DNA of 64,000 bases from Bryobacteraceae bacterium (GCA_026002875.1 BPGE01000001.1:3038001-3102000), one strand, 5' to 3'. Shown: positions 24,438-34,600, counted from the stretch's first letter. Notes: generated by a model not told the origin, from the sequence alone. Translations and numbers: made by a program.

Positions 24438-26824
24438 AACGCCTGGCGGCCGCGCTCTGCGCCGCGGCGGGCCTCGCCTCTCTGTGGATGCTGATGCCCC
24501 GGTTCGATACCGCCCTGGCCGGCGTGCGTCCGGCGGTCGGCCGCGAGGAGGCGATCCGGAAGGCGATCGACTGGGCCCGCGAGCATGGCGTCGAGATCCG
24601 CGGGTGGCGTTTCGCCACGCAGGCCGAGCTGGACCCCGTGCTCGGGCGCATCCGCGAACAGGCGCCGCAGAGCGAGCTGGCGCGCGTGTTTACTCCGGTC
24701 AGGATCCGGGTGCTGGCCTTCAACGGCCGGGGCGACGCCGTCGTGGTGACCATGACGGCCGAAGGCCGCCCGCTGTCCTTCCAGGACCGCCGCCAGAACG
24801 CCGTGGGGGAATCGGCCGGGGACGCGGCCGAGCAGGAGCTGTCGCGGCTGGCGGGCGGCGATTCGGGGCGGTTCATCCGGACGGCGGACAATGTCCGGAC
24901 GCTGGAAGGCAGCCGCAGCGCCTGGGAGTGGCTGGACCCCGCGGTGAAGGGCTCCCTGGCCCGCGTGGTGGTCGTCACGCGCAACGGACGGGTGGTCCAG
25001 AGCAGCTATGAGTATTCGGCCTCGCCGGAGGCTGTGGGCGAGCCCCCAGCGCCCCAGAAGCTGCAGGCTGCGGTGGCTGTCCTCACCACAGTCTGCGCCG
25101 GAGCGCTGGGCGGACTCGTGTTCTGGCTGCTGTACGCGAGCCTGCGGAAACGGACCGATCCGTTCGCCTTCGCCCTGCGCTTCCTGTGGATTCCGGCCGC
25201 CGCGGCGGCGGCGCCGTTCCTTTCGGGCAATTATCAGAACGAGGCCCTGATCCGGTCCTTCGAAGAGGGCCTGGTCGGAGACACGCGCCTGGTGCTGGGC
25301 ATCTCGCTGGCCCTCATGGTTCTGCTGGGGCTGTTCGCGATTCTGGCTGCGGCTTACGCCGCCGTTCCGGAGCGCCACCTCCGCCTCTGGTCGCCTGCGG
25401 TGCTTCTGGCGCAGGGACAGTGGAAGAACCGGCAGGCGGCCGGGCAGATCTGGACGGGCCTTGCCGGCGGAGTGCTGCTGGCGTCGGCGCCCTACTGGCT
25501 GGCGCTGGCGCTGGGCCGCACGCGGGTCCGCTTCCTCGACGACCCGGCCCTGATCACGGCGCCGCGGCCCGCCTGGGAGGCGTTGGGCGGACTCGTTTCC
25601 GCGTGGGAGGTCTACCTGGCGGCCCTGCTGCTGTACCCGTTCCTCGCAGGACGGCTGAAGCGCGCATGGCTGGCCGCGGCCGCCGCGGTGGCGGCAGGCG
25701 CGCTGGTGACGACCATGGCCCGGAACGTTTTCCCCCAGGATTCGGGCGCCAGCATGGCGGCTGCGGCAGTTCTCGCCGGCGGCTATCTGCTGATTTATCA
25801 CTCCGGCGGCATGCTGGGCGCATGGGTGGCGCCTCTGGCGATGCATGCTGCGGTTCAGGGCGTCCGGCTGGCTCAGATGCCGGCGCCGTCGCTGGAGGCG
25901 GCCGGGTGGCAGATGCTGGCGCTGGCGGGCGGGCTGGCCGTGGGAGCGCTGGGCTGTTCGTTCCTGCTGCCGGAAGCGGATACGCAGGAGGTGGAAACGC
26001 AGATGCGGGAGGCGGCCGCTGCCCCGCCGCGGTCGCAAACCGAGAAGCTCCGGGCTGCGCTGGCCGTGGCGCGGCGGGCGCAGGAAGGCCTTCTGCCGCA
26101 GGCTCCTCCGCGCATTCCCGGCTTCGAGACCGCCGCCGTCTGCCATCCGGCGCGGGAAGTCGGGGGCGACCTGTACGACGCGCAGGCGTGGCCCGGAGAC
26201 CGCTGGATGCTGTGCGTGGCGGACGTGTCCGGAAAAGGCCTCGGCGCGGCCCTGTACATGACCATGCTGAAGGGCATGCTCGAGTCGGCGGCTCATCACG
26301 CTCCGGCCCTCCCCGCGCTCGCCTCGCGCCTGAACCGCGCCGTGGCCGAGACCGGCCGCGGGCGCATGTTCATCACGATGTCCCTGCTGGTTCTCGATCC
26401 CGCGCGCCGCACGGCCCAGCATCTCCGCGCCGGCCACAACCCGCCGCTGCTGTGGCGCGCCCGGACCGGCGAGTGCGAGTGGCGCCGCCCGCGCGGCATC
26501 GGGCTCGGGTTGACTGCGGGTCCGGCGTTCGAGTCGAACCTCGAAACCGAGCAGCTGGAGTTCGCGCCCGGCGATGTTCTCGTTCTCTACTCCGACGGAG
26601 TCACGGAGGACATGAACGCGCAGGGCGAACCGTTCGGAGAGCAGCGCCTGGAGGACATCGTGCGGCGCCGCGCCGCCGAAGGGCCGCAGCGGCTGACCGA
26701 TGCGATCATGGAGGAAGCGCGGGCGTTCCGCGGCAAGATGGAACTGCATGACGACTGGACGCTGCTCGTGATCCAGTGCGTGGATGGCGCGCAGACGGGC
26801 GGCGGCGTGGAGAGGGATCTGTGA
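24434..26824 (+). CDS. Membrane-bound PP2C-type phosphatase, SpoIIE/RsbU family
   Basis: 796 residues with the same architecture as the preceding gene. It has an N-terminal membrane helix, an extracytoplasmic domain starting REEAI...AREHGVEIRGWR (37-59), a multi-helix membrane region (about 210-520), a helix LRAALAVARRAQEGLLPQAPP and a PP2C domain. Here the metal ligands are intact: Asp579 (GGDLYD), Asp597 (VADVSGKG), Asp721 (YSDGVTE) and Asp773-Asp774 (DDWTLLV). It is therefore the probable membrane-sensing phosphatase of the system. The ATG overlaps the previous stop, and GGAGG lies upstream at 24420-24424. Confidence 0.9.
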   Translation: MKRLAAALCAAAGLASLWMLMPRFDTALAGVRPAVGREEAIRKAIDWAREHGVEIRGWRFATQAELDPVLGRIREQAPQSELARVFTPVRIRVLAFNGRGDAVVVTMTAEGRPLSFQDRRQNAVGESAGDAAEQELSRLAGGDSGRFIRTADNVRTLEGSRSAWEWLDPAVKGSLARVVVVTRNGRVVQSSYEYSASPEAVGEPPAPQKLQAAVAVLTTVCAGALGGLVFWLLYASLRKRTDPFAFALRFLWIPAAAAAAPFLSGNYQNEALIRSFEEGLVGDTRLVLGISLALMVLLGLFAILAAAYAAVPERHLRLWSPAVLLAQGQWKNRQAAGQIWTGLAGGVLLASAPYWLALALGRTRVRFLDDPALITAPRPAWEALGGLVSAWEVYLAALLLYPFLAGRLKRAWLAAAAAVAAGALVTTMARNVFPQDSGASMAAAAVLAGGYLLIYHSGGMLGAWVAPLAMHAAVQGVRLAQMPAPSLEAAGWQMLALAGGLAVGALGCSFLLPEADTQEVETQMREAAAAPPRSQTEKLRAALAVARRAQEGLLPQAPPRIPGFETAAVCHPAREVGGDLYDAQAWPGDRWMLCVADVSGKGLGAALYMTMLKGMLESAAHHAPALPALASRLNRAVAETGRGRMFITMSLLVLDPARRTAQHLRAGHNPPLLWRARTGECEWRRPRGIGLGLTAGPAFESNLETEQLEFAPGDVLVLYSDGVTEDMNAQGEPFGEQRLEDIVRRRAAEGPQRLTDAIMEEARAFRGKMELHDDWTLLVIQCVDGAQTGGGVERDL

Positions 26825-27186
26825 CACGGAGCTTTCAGATCGAGACCAGAAACGACGGAAACGTCCGGGTGCTTTCGCTGAAAGGCTACCTGGACGCCCA
26901 CACGGCGCCCCGGTTCGAGGCTGCCGTGGAAGAAGAGCTGCGCGGCGGGCGCCACCGTCTGGTGGCCGACTGCAGCGAGCTCGACTACATCTCTTCCGCG
27001 GGGCTGGGCGTGTTCATGACGTTCATCGACGAGGCCCGCGCCGCAGGCGGCGACATCAAGCTCGCCGCCATCCAGCCGAAGGTCTACCAGATCTTCGACG
27101 TGCTCGGCTTCCCCGCCCTGTTCGACATCCAGCCCACGGTGCAGGAAGCGGTGGCCCGGTTCGGATCCGGCGCGCAAGAGGGTTAG
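26821..27186 (+). CDS. STAS-domain anti-sigma factor antagonist (SpoIIAA/RsbV type)
   Basis: 121 residues, a single STAS domain. The GTG at 26821 overlaps the previous stop (GTGA). The phospho-acceptor loop reads DYISSAGLGVF, with Ser58 or Ser59 as the switch residue. In the classical scheme the unphosphorylated form binds the RsbW-type kinase and frees its target; the kinase phosphorylates it and the PP2C enzymes reverse this. The kinase gene follows after 3 bases. Confidence 0.93.
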   Translation: MTRSFQIETRNDGNVRVLSLKGYLDAHTAPRFEAAVEEELRGGRHRLVADCSELDYISSAGLGVFMTFIDEARAAGGDIKLAAIQPKVYQIFDVLGFPALFDIQPTVQEAVARFGSGAQEG

Positions 27187-27189
27187 GCG

Positions 27190-27657
27190 ATGGCGAGCTT
27201 CGAGCGCACATTCTGCCTGCAGGTGCCGTCTTCGACGGAAAACCTGGCTCTGATCCGCGAGTTTGTCTCCGCCATCGGCGAGCAGGCGGGCTTCAGCGAA
27301 AACGAGACGATGAAGCTGGCCCTCGCCGTGGACGAGGCCTGCACCAACGTGATTGAACACGCCTACCAGAACGAAGCTTCCCACGAGGTGACGGTGCGGG
27401 TGACCGTGGACGACGAAGAAGTGGCGTTCGAAGTGATCGACCGCGGACGCGGGTTCGACCCCACGCAGGAGCCCGCGCTGCCGGTGGAAGAGCTGATCCG
27501 GCGCCGGCGCAGCGGCGGGCTGGGACTGCGCCTGATCCGCACCATCATGGACGACGTGCAATACCGCATCGTCCCGGGGCAGATGAACGAGCTGCGGATG
27601 GTGAAGAAGCGCCGGCCTGCCGGTGGAGTCAGGCCAGAATCCGGCGGATCTCAGTGA
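27190..27657 (+). CDS. Anti-sigma regulatory serine kinase (RsbW/SpoIIAB type)
   Basis: 155 residues of the GHKL ATPase fold (HATPase_c_2). The N box DEACTNVIEHAY has Glu49 and Asn53. G1 is IDRGRGFDP and G2 is GGLGLRLIRTIMDDV. It should phosphorylate the STAS protein encoded just upstream and sequester a partner, usually a sigma factor. No sigma-B-like gene is adjacent, so the output is unknown. Its last 29 bases overlap the 3' end of the convergent GT9-like gene. Confidence 0.92.
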   Translation: MASFERTFCLQVPSSTENLALIREFVSAIGEQAGFSENETMKLALAVDEACTNVIEHAYQNEASHEVTVRVTVDDEEVAFEVIDRGRGFDPTQEPALPVEELIRRRRSGGLGLRLIRTIMDDVQYRIVPGQMNELRMVKKRRPAGGVRPESGGSQ

Positions 27658-28841
27658 GAATCTCCTCCGCCGTCTTCCCTTCCCCGCGGACGACGGCCGC
27701 GGGCGCGGGTCCGTCCGGCGCCCAGCGGGCCACGGTCCGCTCGCAGGCGTAACCCCGGAACACGCAGATCAGCGGCACGCCGGCTGCCGCTGCGGCGTGC
27801 TGGCCGGCCGAGTCGTAGCCGGCGTAGAAATCCGAGGCGGCGATCATGGCGGCGAAGGAAGCGAACGAGCCCTCGTGAATGCCGATGCGCGCGCCGCGCG
27901 CCTGCGCCCGTTCCGCCGCCCGGCGCACGCGCTCCTCTTCCTCGCTGCCGGGCGCGCCGGCATCGACCATCACGAGCCCCTTGCGCGAAGACAGCAGCGC
28001 GAGCAGCTCTTCCTCGAACGGGTCTTCCACGCGCTTGGCCGGGTTCTCGCCCACGCCGAGGCTGACCGTGGCGACGGGCTGCGAGCCGAACTCGCAGGCG
28101 AAGCGGGGATGCATCCACGGCACGGCATCTTCCACCATGAGCACGCGGCGCGCCCAGTCCTGCGCGAGCGCCGTGAGCGAAGCCTCCGATTCGCCGCCGT
28201 AGGCGCGGGACTCGAACAGGAAGTGGCGCTCTTCTGCGCATACGGGCAGCAGCCCCAGCTGCGTGATGCGCGAATCAGGATCGAGCACCAGCACATCGGG
28301 CGCATCAAGATCCGCGCGCAACTTGGCATACGGGGCGAGCCGTTCCGCGAGCGTGCCCTGGCGCGGGTAGGATACGGGCAGGTGGCGGAGGCGCGGGGCG
28401 CGTTCAAACAATTCCCAGTTTTTTTGCGGACCGGCAAAGAAGATCTCCGCGCGCGGGAAGCGCTGGCGCGCGGCGTCGAGCAGCACGCTGGTGACGGCGA
28501 TGTCGGCGCCGAGCGTGACGCGCGAGAGCACGAACACGCGGGCGGGCTCGAAATCGACGGCGCGCACGCTGCGCACGCGTTCGTAGCGGGCGAGCAGGCC
28601 CGCCGCAGACAGTCCGCCGAGCGCGCGCGCCAGCACGCGGCTGAAGAGCGCAGCGTACGCCTGGCAGAGGCGGGGCTCGAAACGGTCTGCCAGCGGTTCA
28701 ACGAGGCCGGCGAACAGCGCGGACGCAGCCCGCGAGGCGGCCGCGGGTTCAGGATCGAGAGCGGCGGCGGCAAGCCCTTCCAGAGCTTCTTCCGGCCACG
28801 GCTCGTCCGCCAGGCACGCGCGGAGCAGCTCCGCGGCCAGA

Positions 28842-28864
<23 letters not shown>
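27629..28864 (-). CDS. GT9-like glycosyltransferase (ADP-heptose transferase fold)
   Basis: 411 residues with a GT-B layout. The N-terminal nucleotide fold shows [20 protein letters not shown] and then [19 protein letters not shown]. The C-terminal domain has LVMVDAGAP, followed near the end by the GT9-like [33 protein letters not shown]. In heptosyltransferases this last block is D-S/T-G-P-x-H; here it is [10 protein letters not shown], which fits a divergent member. The only plausible start is a TTG at 28864 that overlaps the upstream mtnP-type gene by 23 bases. The substrate is unassigned. Confidence 0.65.
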
Positions 28865-29720
<856 letters not shown>

Positions 29721-29769
29721 ACGTTCTTGATGATCGTACAGGCGCGGCGCGGCGCGCCACAGGACGGCG

Positions 29770-30972
29770 TCAGACGATCTCTTCGCGCTGCGCGTCCCAC
29801 ATGACGCTCCGCTGCAGGCGGTAGCTGTCGACGGCCATGCGGCAGGCGATGGAGACGCGGAAGCCGAGATCGAAGGGGCAGGCGGGCGCCCCGCCGTGGC
29901 GGATCGCGCGGATGAAGTCTTCCATCAGCGCGTGCTGCGGAGCGCGGCTGACGCCGAGCTTCTCCTGACGGTCTTTGACATTGACACGTTGCGGCGTCCA
30001 GCGGATCTGGCTGGCTTTCTCGATCGTGCCGTCCGTGCCGAGCACGTCCTCGCCCGAGCCGAGCCGGTCGTTGCCGAAGCCGGAATTCCAGCTGATCAGC
30101 ATCTCCTCGGGCTGCTCGAGAGCGACGCACATCGTGTCGGGCACTTCGCGGCCGTCTTTCCACAGATAGATGCCGCCCGTCATCGTGGCGCGGCGCGGGA
30201 TGGACAGGTTCAGCGCCTTGTACCAGAAGGCGATCTGGTGGCACATGTTCTCATAGACGTTGCCGCCCGAGTAGTCCCAGAAGAAGCGCCAGTTGATGTA
30301 GCGGTTGGCGTCGAACGGCCGCTCGGGCGCTTCGCCGAGAAACGCCTTCCAGGCGATGTTTTCCGGCGTCATGTCGGGATAGACGGGCCGCGCCCACTGC
30401 GGCTTGCCGCGGGGCGTGTTGCGGTACATCGTCATGTGGATGGCGGTGATCCTGCCCATCGGTTCCTCGGCGAGGAAGCGCAGCGCGTCGGTCATCATGC
30501 CGGAGGCGCAGGACTGATGGCCGATCTGCACCACGCGCCCGGAGGCGCGGCGGAAGGCTTCGCGCATCTTTTTCGCGTGCTCGACCGTGAAGGCCATCGT
30601 CTTCTCGAGGTAGACATGCTTGCCTGCCTCGAGGGCGGCGATGAAATGCTCGCAGTGCAGGTGCTGCGGCGTGGCGATGAGGACGGCGTCGATGGCGGGA
30701 TCTTCGAGCAGCGAACGGTAGTCGGTGAACGTCTTCGCCTGCGGCGCGATGGCTTTGGCTTCTTCCAGCCGGCGCGAGTAAACATCGGCCGCGGCCACGA
30801 TGTCGACGTTTTCGCAGGCCAGCGCCTCGCGCATCAGCTGCTGGCCGCGCGAGCCTGGACCAATAATGCCGATGCGCACGCGGCCGTTCGCGCCGAGAAC
30901 GGAGGCGGGCGCGGCCAGGCTGGTGGCGAGTCCGGAAGCCACGGTCGAGAGGAAATTCCGCCGGGAGGCCAT
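29770..30972 (-). CDS. Gfo/Idh/MocA-family oxidoreductase with twin-arginine signal
   Basis: 400 residues. The ATG at 30972 gives [22 protein letters not shown], a twin-arginine export signal; a longer start at 31011 would bury it. The Rossmann fold is [13 protein letters not shown], with [25 protein letters not shown] after it. The usual EKP is EKT here, keeping the catalytic-type Lys. The C-terminal oxidoreductase domain (from about residue 150) contains the Trp/Gly-rich [19 protein letters not shown]. Family members oxidise or rearrange sugars with NAD(P); exported ones are frequent in Acidobacteriota and Planctomycetes. The substrate is unknown. It diverges from glcE. Confidence 0.9.
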   Translation of the reverse strand: MASRRNFLSTVASGLATSLAAPASVLGANGRVRIGIIGPGSRGQQLMREALACENVDIVAAADVYSRRLEEAKAIAPQAKTFTDYRSLLEDPAIDAVLIATPQHLHCEHFIAALEAGKHVYLEKTMAFTVEHAKKMREAFRRASGRVVQIGHQSCASGMMTDALRFLAEEPMGRITAIHMTMYRNTPRGKPQWARPVYPDMTPENIAWKAFLGEAPERPFDANRYINWRFFWDYSGGNVYENMCHQIAFWYKALNLSIPRRATMTGGIYLWKDGREVPDTMCVALEQPEEMLISWNSGFGNDRLGSGEDVLGTDGTIEKASQIRWTPQRVNVKDRQEKLGVSRAPQHALMEDFIRAIRHGGAPACPFDLGFRVSIACRMAVDSYRLQRSVMWDAQREEIV

Positions 30973-31044
30973 GCTGGCATCATAGCGAACCATGCGGGGC
31001 CGGACGTTCATCTGGCAGAATGAGGAACAGTTCTATCCTGCGCC

Positions 31045-32163
31045 ATGGACGTTGTCCGGCCCGCGAATGAAAAGGAACTCGCCGAAGCCCTGCGCGCCGC
31101 GGCAGGCGCGGGAAAACGTGTGGAAGTGCGCGGCGCCGGGTCGAAACAGCGGATGGGCGCCCCGGTGGCCGAGGCGGACACTGTGCTGGAAACTACGGGG
31201 CTTTGCGCGGTGCGCCAGTACGATCCCCGGGATCTGACCGTCAGCGTGGAGGCGGGCATGCGGTGGCGCGATTTCTGCGCGCTGCTCGCGGAGAACCGGC
31301 AGATGGCGCCACTCGATCCGCCCTGCGCGGAGACGGGCACGGTGGGCGGCGTGGTGGCGGCGAATCTGAGCGGGCCAAGGCGCCGGCTGTACGGCTCGGC
31401 CCGCGACATGGTGATTGGCATGCACTACGCGACGGTGGATGGCAGCGTGGCGCAGACGGGCGGAATGGTAGTCAAGAACGTGGCAGGCCTCGATATTCAC
31501 AAGGCCCTGATCGGGAGTTTCGGCACCCTGGCGGTGATCACCGTGGTGAACTTCAAGCTGGCGCCGCAGCCGGAGAAGACTCGCAGCTACGTCATGCAGC
31601 TCGATTCCGCCGCGGCGTTGGCAGCGCGGCGGGACGCGGTTCTGCAGGGTCCGCTTCAGCCGGCGGCCCTCGACGCGCTGAATCCGCCCGCTGCGCGGCT
31701 GGCCGGACTGGAAGGCTTCTGCCTGCTGGTGCGCGCAGGCGGGCCGGATGCGCTGCTGGAGCGCTACAACCGTGAACTCGCTGGCGCGCGGCGCCTGGAG
31801 GGAGAAGAGGAGCACGCCTTGTGGCGCGCAGTAGAGGAGTTCGCGCCGTCGCAGGCCTATGTGGTGCGGGCAGGGCACAGGCTGTCGGATCTTCAGGCGG
31901 TGCTGGAATCGGCCCCCGGGCCGTGCCTGAGCCGCGCGGGAACCGGCGTCTCCTGGCTCGGCTTTGAAAGGGCGGAAACGGCGCAGCAGTGGATGATGGA
32001 CCCCGCGCACGGCCAATGGAGCCGGCTGCTGGAGTGGTCGAGCGGACCGGCAGACCTCTATTGGCCCGACCCCGGACCGGAGCTGGAATGGATGAAGAAG
32101 CTCAAGAGCACCTTCGACCCCTCGGGGATCCTCAATCCCGGGAGGCTGTATGGCCGCATCTGA
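31045..32163 (+). CDS. glcE: FAD-binding oxidase, glycolate oxidase subunit GlcE-like
   Basis: 372 residues of the FAD-linked (PCMH-type) oxidase family, at the shorter length typical of GlcE and not of GlcD. The FAD-binding part shows VEVRGAGSKQRMG, VSVEAGMRWRDF, ETGTVGGVVAANLSGPRR and MVVKNVAGLDIHKALIGSFGTL. The C-terminus ends FDPSGILNPGR, the common family ending. GlcE works in a complex with the GlcD flavoprotein and the GlcF iron-sulfur protein to oxidise glycolate to glyoxylate at the membrane. Its stop lies 14 bases inside the glcF gene, indicating coupling. No glcD is seen in the window. Confidence 0.87.
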   Translation: MDVVRPANEKELAEALRAAAGAGKRVEVRGAGSKQRMGAPVAEADTVLETTGLCAVRQYDPRDLTVSVEAGMRWRDFCALLAENRQMAPLDPPCAETGTVGGVVAANLSGPRRRLYGSARDMVIGMHYATVDGSVAQTGGMVVKNVAGLDIHKALIGSFGTLAVITVVNFKLAPQPEKTRSYVMQLDSAAALAARRDAVLQGPLQPAALDALNPPAARLAGLEGFCLLVRAGGPDALLERYNRELAGARRLEGEEEHALWRAVEEFAPSQAYVVRAGHRLSDLQAVLESAPGPCLSRAGTGVSWLGFERAETAQQWMMDPAHGQWSRLLEWSSGPADLYWPDPGPELEWMKKLKSTFDPSGILNPGRLYGRI

Positions 32164-33508
32164 GACGCCCGTCTTCCCGCCCGTCCTGCCGAACCGCCAT
32201 CCGGACGCTCCGAAAGGAGCCGACCTCGACAAGTGCGTCCACTGCGGGCTGTGCCTGAACGCCTGCCCCACCTACCGCGAGCTTGGCCTCGAGATGGACT
32301 CGCCGCGCGGGCGGATCTACCAGATGGTGCAGGTGGCGACGGGACAGGCGGAGATCACGCCCTCCTACGTCGAGCATCTTGATCTCTGCCTGGCCTGCCG
32401 CGGCTGCGAGAGCGCCTGCCCCTCGGGCGTGCCTTACGGAAGGCTGATCGAGGCGGCGCGGGCGGAGATCGAGGCCCGGATCGAGCGGCCCCGGCACGTC
32501 CGGCTGCTGCGGGGCTTCGTGTTCGGGCGCCTGCTGGTTTCGCGCGGCTGGCTGAGGACAGCCGGGGCGCTGCTGTATCTGTACCAGGCTTCCGGACTGC
32601 AGCAGCTCGTCCGCGGCAGCGGGCTGCTGAAGCTGGCTGGCAAGCTGGGGCGGATCGAAAAGCTGGCGCCGGAGGCGGAAGTCCCCTTCTTTTTCTCGCA
32701 AATCGGCAAGGTATTTCCGGCGAAAGGCGGGAAAAGGAAGCGCGTGGCGTTCCTCGCCGGCTGCCTGGCGAACGTCACCTCCGCGCGGCTGAACGAGGCC
32801 ACCGTCCGCGTGCTGCAGGAGAACGGCTGCGAGGTGGCCGTGCCGGAGGGGCAGACCTGCTGCGGCGCGCTGCACGTCCACTCGGGGCTCAAAGACCAGG
32901 CGCGGGAGCTGGCGCGGCGCAACATCCGGGCGTTCCTGCCGGAGGACTTCGACGCCGTGGTCACCAACGCCGCCGGATGCGGCTCGACGCTCAAGGAGTA
33001 CCACGAGCTGCTCGAAAACGACCCGGAATTTCGCGAAAAAGCGCATGTATTTGTTTCAAAAGTCCGGGATATTACGGAGTTTCTGGACGAAATCGGCATC
33101 CGCCGCCCGGAAAATCCGATGCCTGCCACCGTCACCTACCAGGACTCCTGCCATCTGGCCCACGGGCAGAAGATCCGGCAGGCGCCGCGGAACCTGCTGG
33201 CCGCGGTTCCCGGCGTGGAATTCCGCGAGCTGCCGCAGGCCGACCTCTGCTGCGGCAGCGCGGGCGTCTACAACATCGTGCACGACGGTCTGGCCGCCTC
33301 GATTCTCGAGAAGAAGATGGCGCTGGTGAACTCGACCGGCGCTTCCATCGTGACGACGGCCAACGTGGGCTGCGCCATCCAGCTCAAAGCGGGCGTGGCT
33401 CTGCACGGGAAGGGGCAGCGGGTGCTGCACGTGGTGGAGCTTCTGGACGAGGCATACCGGCGGCGCGGCGCGCAGCCGCCTGCTTCTCCACAGCCGCCTT
33501 CGTCTTGA
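32150..33508 (+). CDS. glcF: Iron-sulfur oxidase subunit, GlcF-like
   Basis: 452 residues. Two 4Fe-4S ferredoxin motifs lie at the N-terminus (CVHCGLCLNACP, then CLACRGCESACPSG). Two CCG (cysteine-rich) domains follow: one ending in TCCGALHVHSG with NAAGCGSTLKEY, and one with YQDSCHLAHGQ and DLCCGSAGVYNI. This is the arrangement of GlcF, LldE/LutA-like and HdrD proteins; neighbouring glcE supports the glycolate oxidase role. The last 125 bases are overlapped on the other strand by the START-like gene. Confidence 0.88.
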   Translation: MAASETPVFPPVLPNRHPDAPKGADLDKCVHCGLCLNACPTYRELGLEMDSPRGRIYQMVQVATGQAEITPSYVEHLDLCLACRGCESACPSGVPYGRLIEAARAEIEARIERPRHVRLLRGFVFGRLLVSRGWLRTAGALLYLYQASGLQQLVRGSGLLKLAGKLGRIEKLAPEAEVPFFFSQIGKVFPAKGGKRKRVAFLAGCLANVTSARLNEATVRVLQENGCEVAVPEGQTCCGALHVHSGLKDQARELARRNIRAFLPEDFDAVVTNAAGCGSTLKEYHELLENDPEFREKAHVFVSKVRDITEFLDEIGIRRPENPMPATVTYQDSCHLAHGQKIRQAPRNLLAAVPGVEFRELPQADLCCGSAGVYNIVHDGLAASILEKKMALVNSTGASIVTTANVGCAIQLKAGVALHGKGQRVLHVVELLDEAYRRRGAQPPASPQPPSS

Positions 33509-34223
33509 CGAGCGTCCCTGCAAGGGCTTCCCGCGGCAGGCTCGTCACCATCGGCTTCACGATCCAGGCGAGCGCGGCGGGCACGTCGCGCGTCAGTGAA
33601 ATGGCGCGGCACTCCATCAGCAGCCCCCCGCCGCGCTCTTCCAGGTGCCAGTACGAATTGAGCCGCCACAGGAAACCCCAGCCCGTGTCCGGCGGCTTCA
33701 GCTTCTCCGACGGGCTGCCGGCGTGTTCCACCTCGGCCACGCGCACGCTGCGGGACCACATCTGGGCCACGCCCGGCGCCGCGATGCGGTCTTCCACGTC
33801 GTACTCCATTTCCAGCACGACCGTGATGATTTTCTTCTTGATGACGCGGAACAGGACGCGGCGTCGCGCGGCGTCGGCGGAAAGGACGCGGGCTTCGAGG
33901 ATGTCGCCGCTATAAACGTCCGGATAGCGGGGCACGTCGCGGAGCACGGCCAGGCCGTCTTCCATGCGGGCGCCGGGCACGAAAACGGCGCCGAGCCAGT
34001 CGTGGATCAGGGCTTTCGGCGCTTCCAGCGGATTGTCTTTCTGCCAGGGCGCGATGACCGGCTCGGCGGGCGCCCCCAGACGCGCCGCGGCGCCGGGACG
34101 GGCGCGCTCGCGCATCTCGGCGTCGGCGCGTTCCATGTACTTCTGGAACTCGGCCAGCGAGCGGGGATCGAGGGCCGCCGAGTCCAGCTGAATCTGAAGC
34201 AGGCACAGCAGAAGCCACTTCAT
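33384..34223 (-). CDS. Secreted START/SRPBCC-like protein
   Basis: 279 residues from the ATG at 34223, which opens a signal peptide (MKWLLLCLLQIQLDSAALD). The body from about residue 75 to 230 reads like a helix-grip lipid-binding fold: LRDVPRYPDVYSGDILEARVLS, ARRRVLFRVIKKKIITVVLEMEYDV, FLWRLNSYWHLEERGGGLLMECRAISLTRDVP, then a long C-terminal helix WIVKPMVTSLPREALAGTL. The final 25 residues are Pro/Ala/Arg-rich, and this tail overlaps the glcF 3' end by 125 bases. The true stop could matter functionally only for that tail. The function is unknown; a periplasmic lipid or hydrophobic ligand is a guess. Confidence 0.72.
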   Translation of the reverse strand: MKWLLLCLLQIQLDSAALDPRSLAEFQKYMERADAEMRERARPGAAARLGAPAEPVIAPWQKDNPLEAPKALIHDWLGAVFVPGARMEDGLAVLRDVPRYPDVYSGDILEARVLSADAARRRVLFRVIKKKIITVVLEMEYDVEDRIAAPGVAQMWSRSVRVAEVEHAGSPSEKLKPPDTGWGFLWRLNSYWHLEERGGGLLMECRAISLTRDVPAALAWIVKPMVTSLPREALAGTLVKTKAAVEKQAAARRAAGMPRPEAPPRAAPAAPSRAEPRPL

Positions 34224-34285
34224 GCGCGCGCCTCGCGCTTGCACGGAGGATGCCGAAGGAGGCTGGCAGCGCCGGCCATACACCT

Positions 34286-34300
34286 CCTGTGTACCACAGG
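34286..34300. promoter_or_regulatory. Short palindrome between divergent genes
   Basis: CCTGTG-TAC-CACAGG, a perfect 6-bp inverted repeat, lies in the 148-base gap between the START-like gene and the small-ORF operon. It is a candidate operator; there is no other evidence. Confidence 0.25.
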
Positions 34301-34371
34301 GGCAGGTCCCCCCTTCCCTCGGCGGCCGTTTGGGAGTAATTTAGGGGCGGAAGGTTGGAGTGGAGGTGAAC

Positions 34372-34581
34372 ATGGCAAACCCGACCATGACGGCTCCCCA
34401 ACTGAAGCCGGAAGATTGGGAACTGCTGGCGCATCTTCTCGAGTGCAAGCAGCGGGAGCTGCTGGCCGAGATCCGGCACACGACCAAGCGCGCCTTCCGC
34501 GAGGCGCTGCACGAGCGGCTCAACCAGGTGGAAGAGCTGCTCGGCAAGATCCCGCGGAGCGGCGGCGGAGAGGAAGCGTAA
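34372..34581 (+). CDS. Small hypothetical protein, helical
   Basis: 69 residues, no signal peptide. GGAGGTGAAC directly before the ATG at 34372 supports the start. Most of it is predicted amphipathic helix (LKPEDWELLAHLLECKQREL, then RAFREALHERLNQVEELLGKI), which suggests a coiled coil or helical hairpin. I do not recognise the family. It is followed after 19 bases by another small ORF and then the YbaK-like deacylase, in one probable operon. Confidence 0.65.
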   Translation: MANPTMTAPQLKPEDWELLAHLLECKQRELLAEIRHTTKRAFREALHERLNQVEELLGKIPRSGGGEEA

Positions 34582-34600
34582 CGGAAAAGGAGGCGCAGCA

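Noticed and set aside
24434-26824. CAAX-protease (CPBP) domain in the membrane part of the PP2C protein
   Set aside because: No paired Glu-Glu-x-x-x-Arg and His motifs could be found in the helices.
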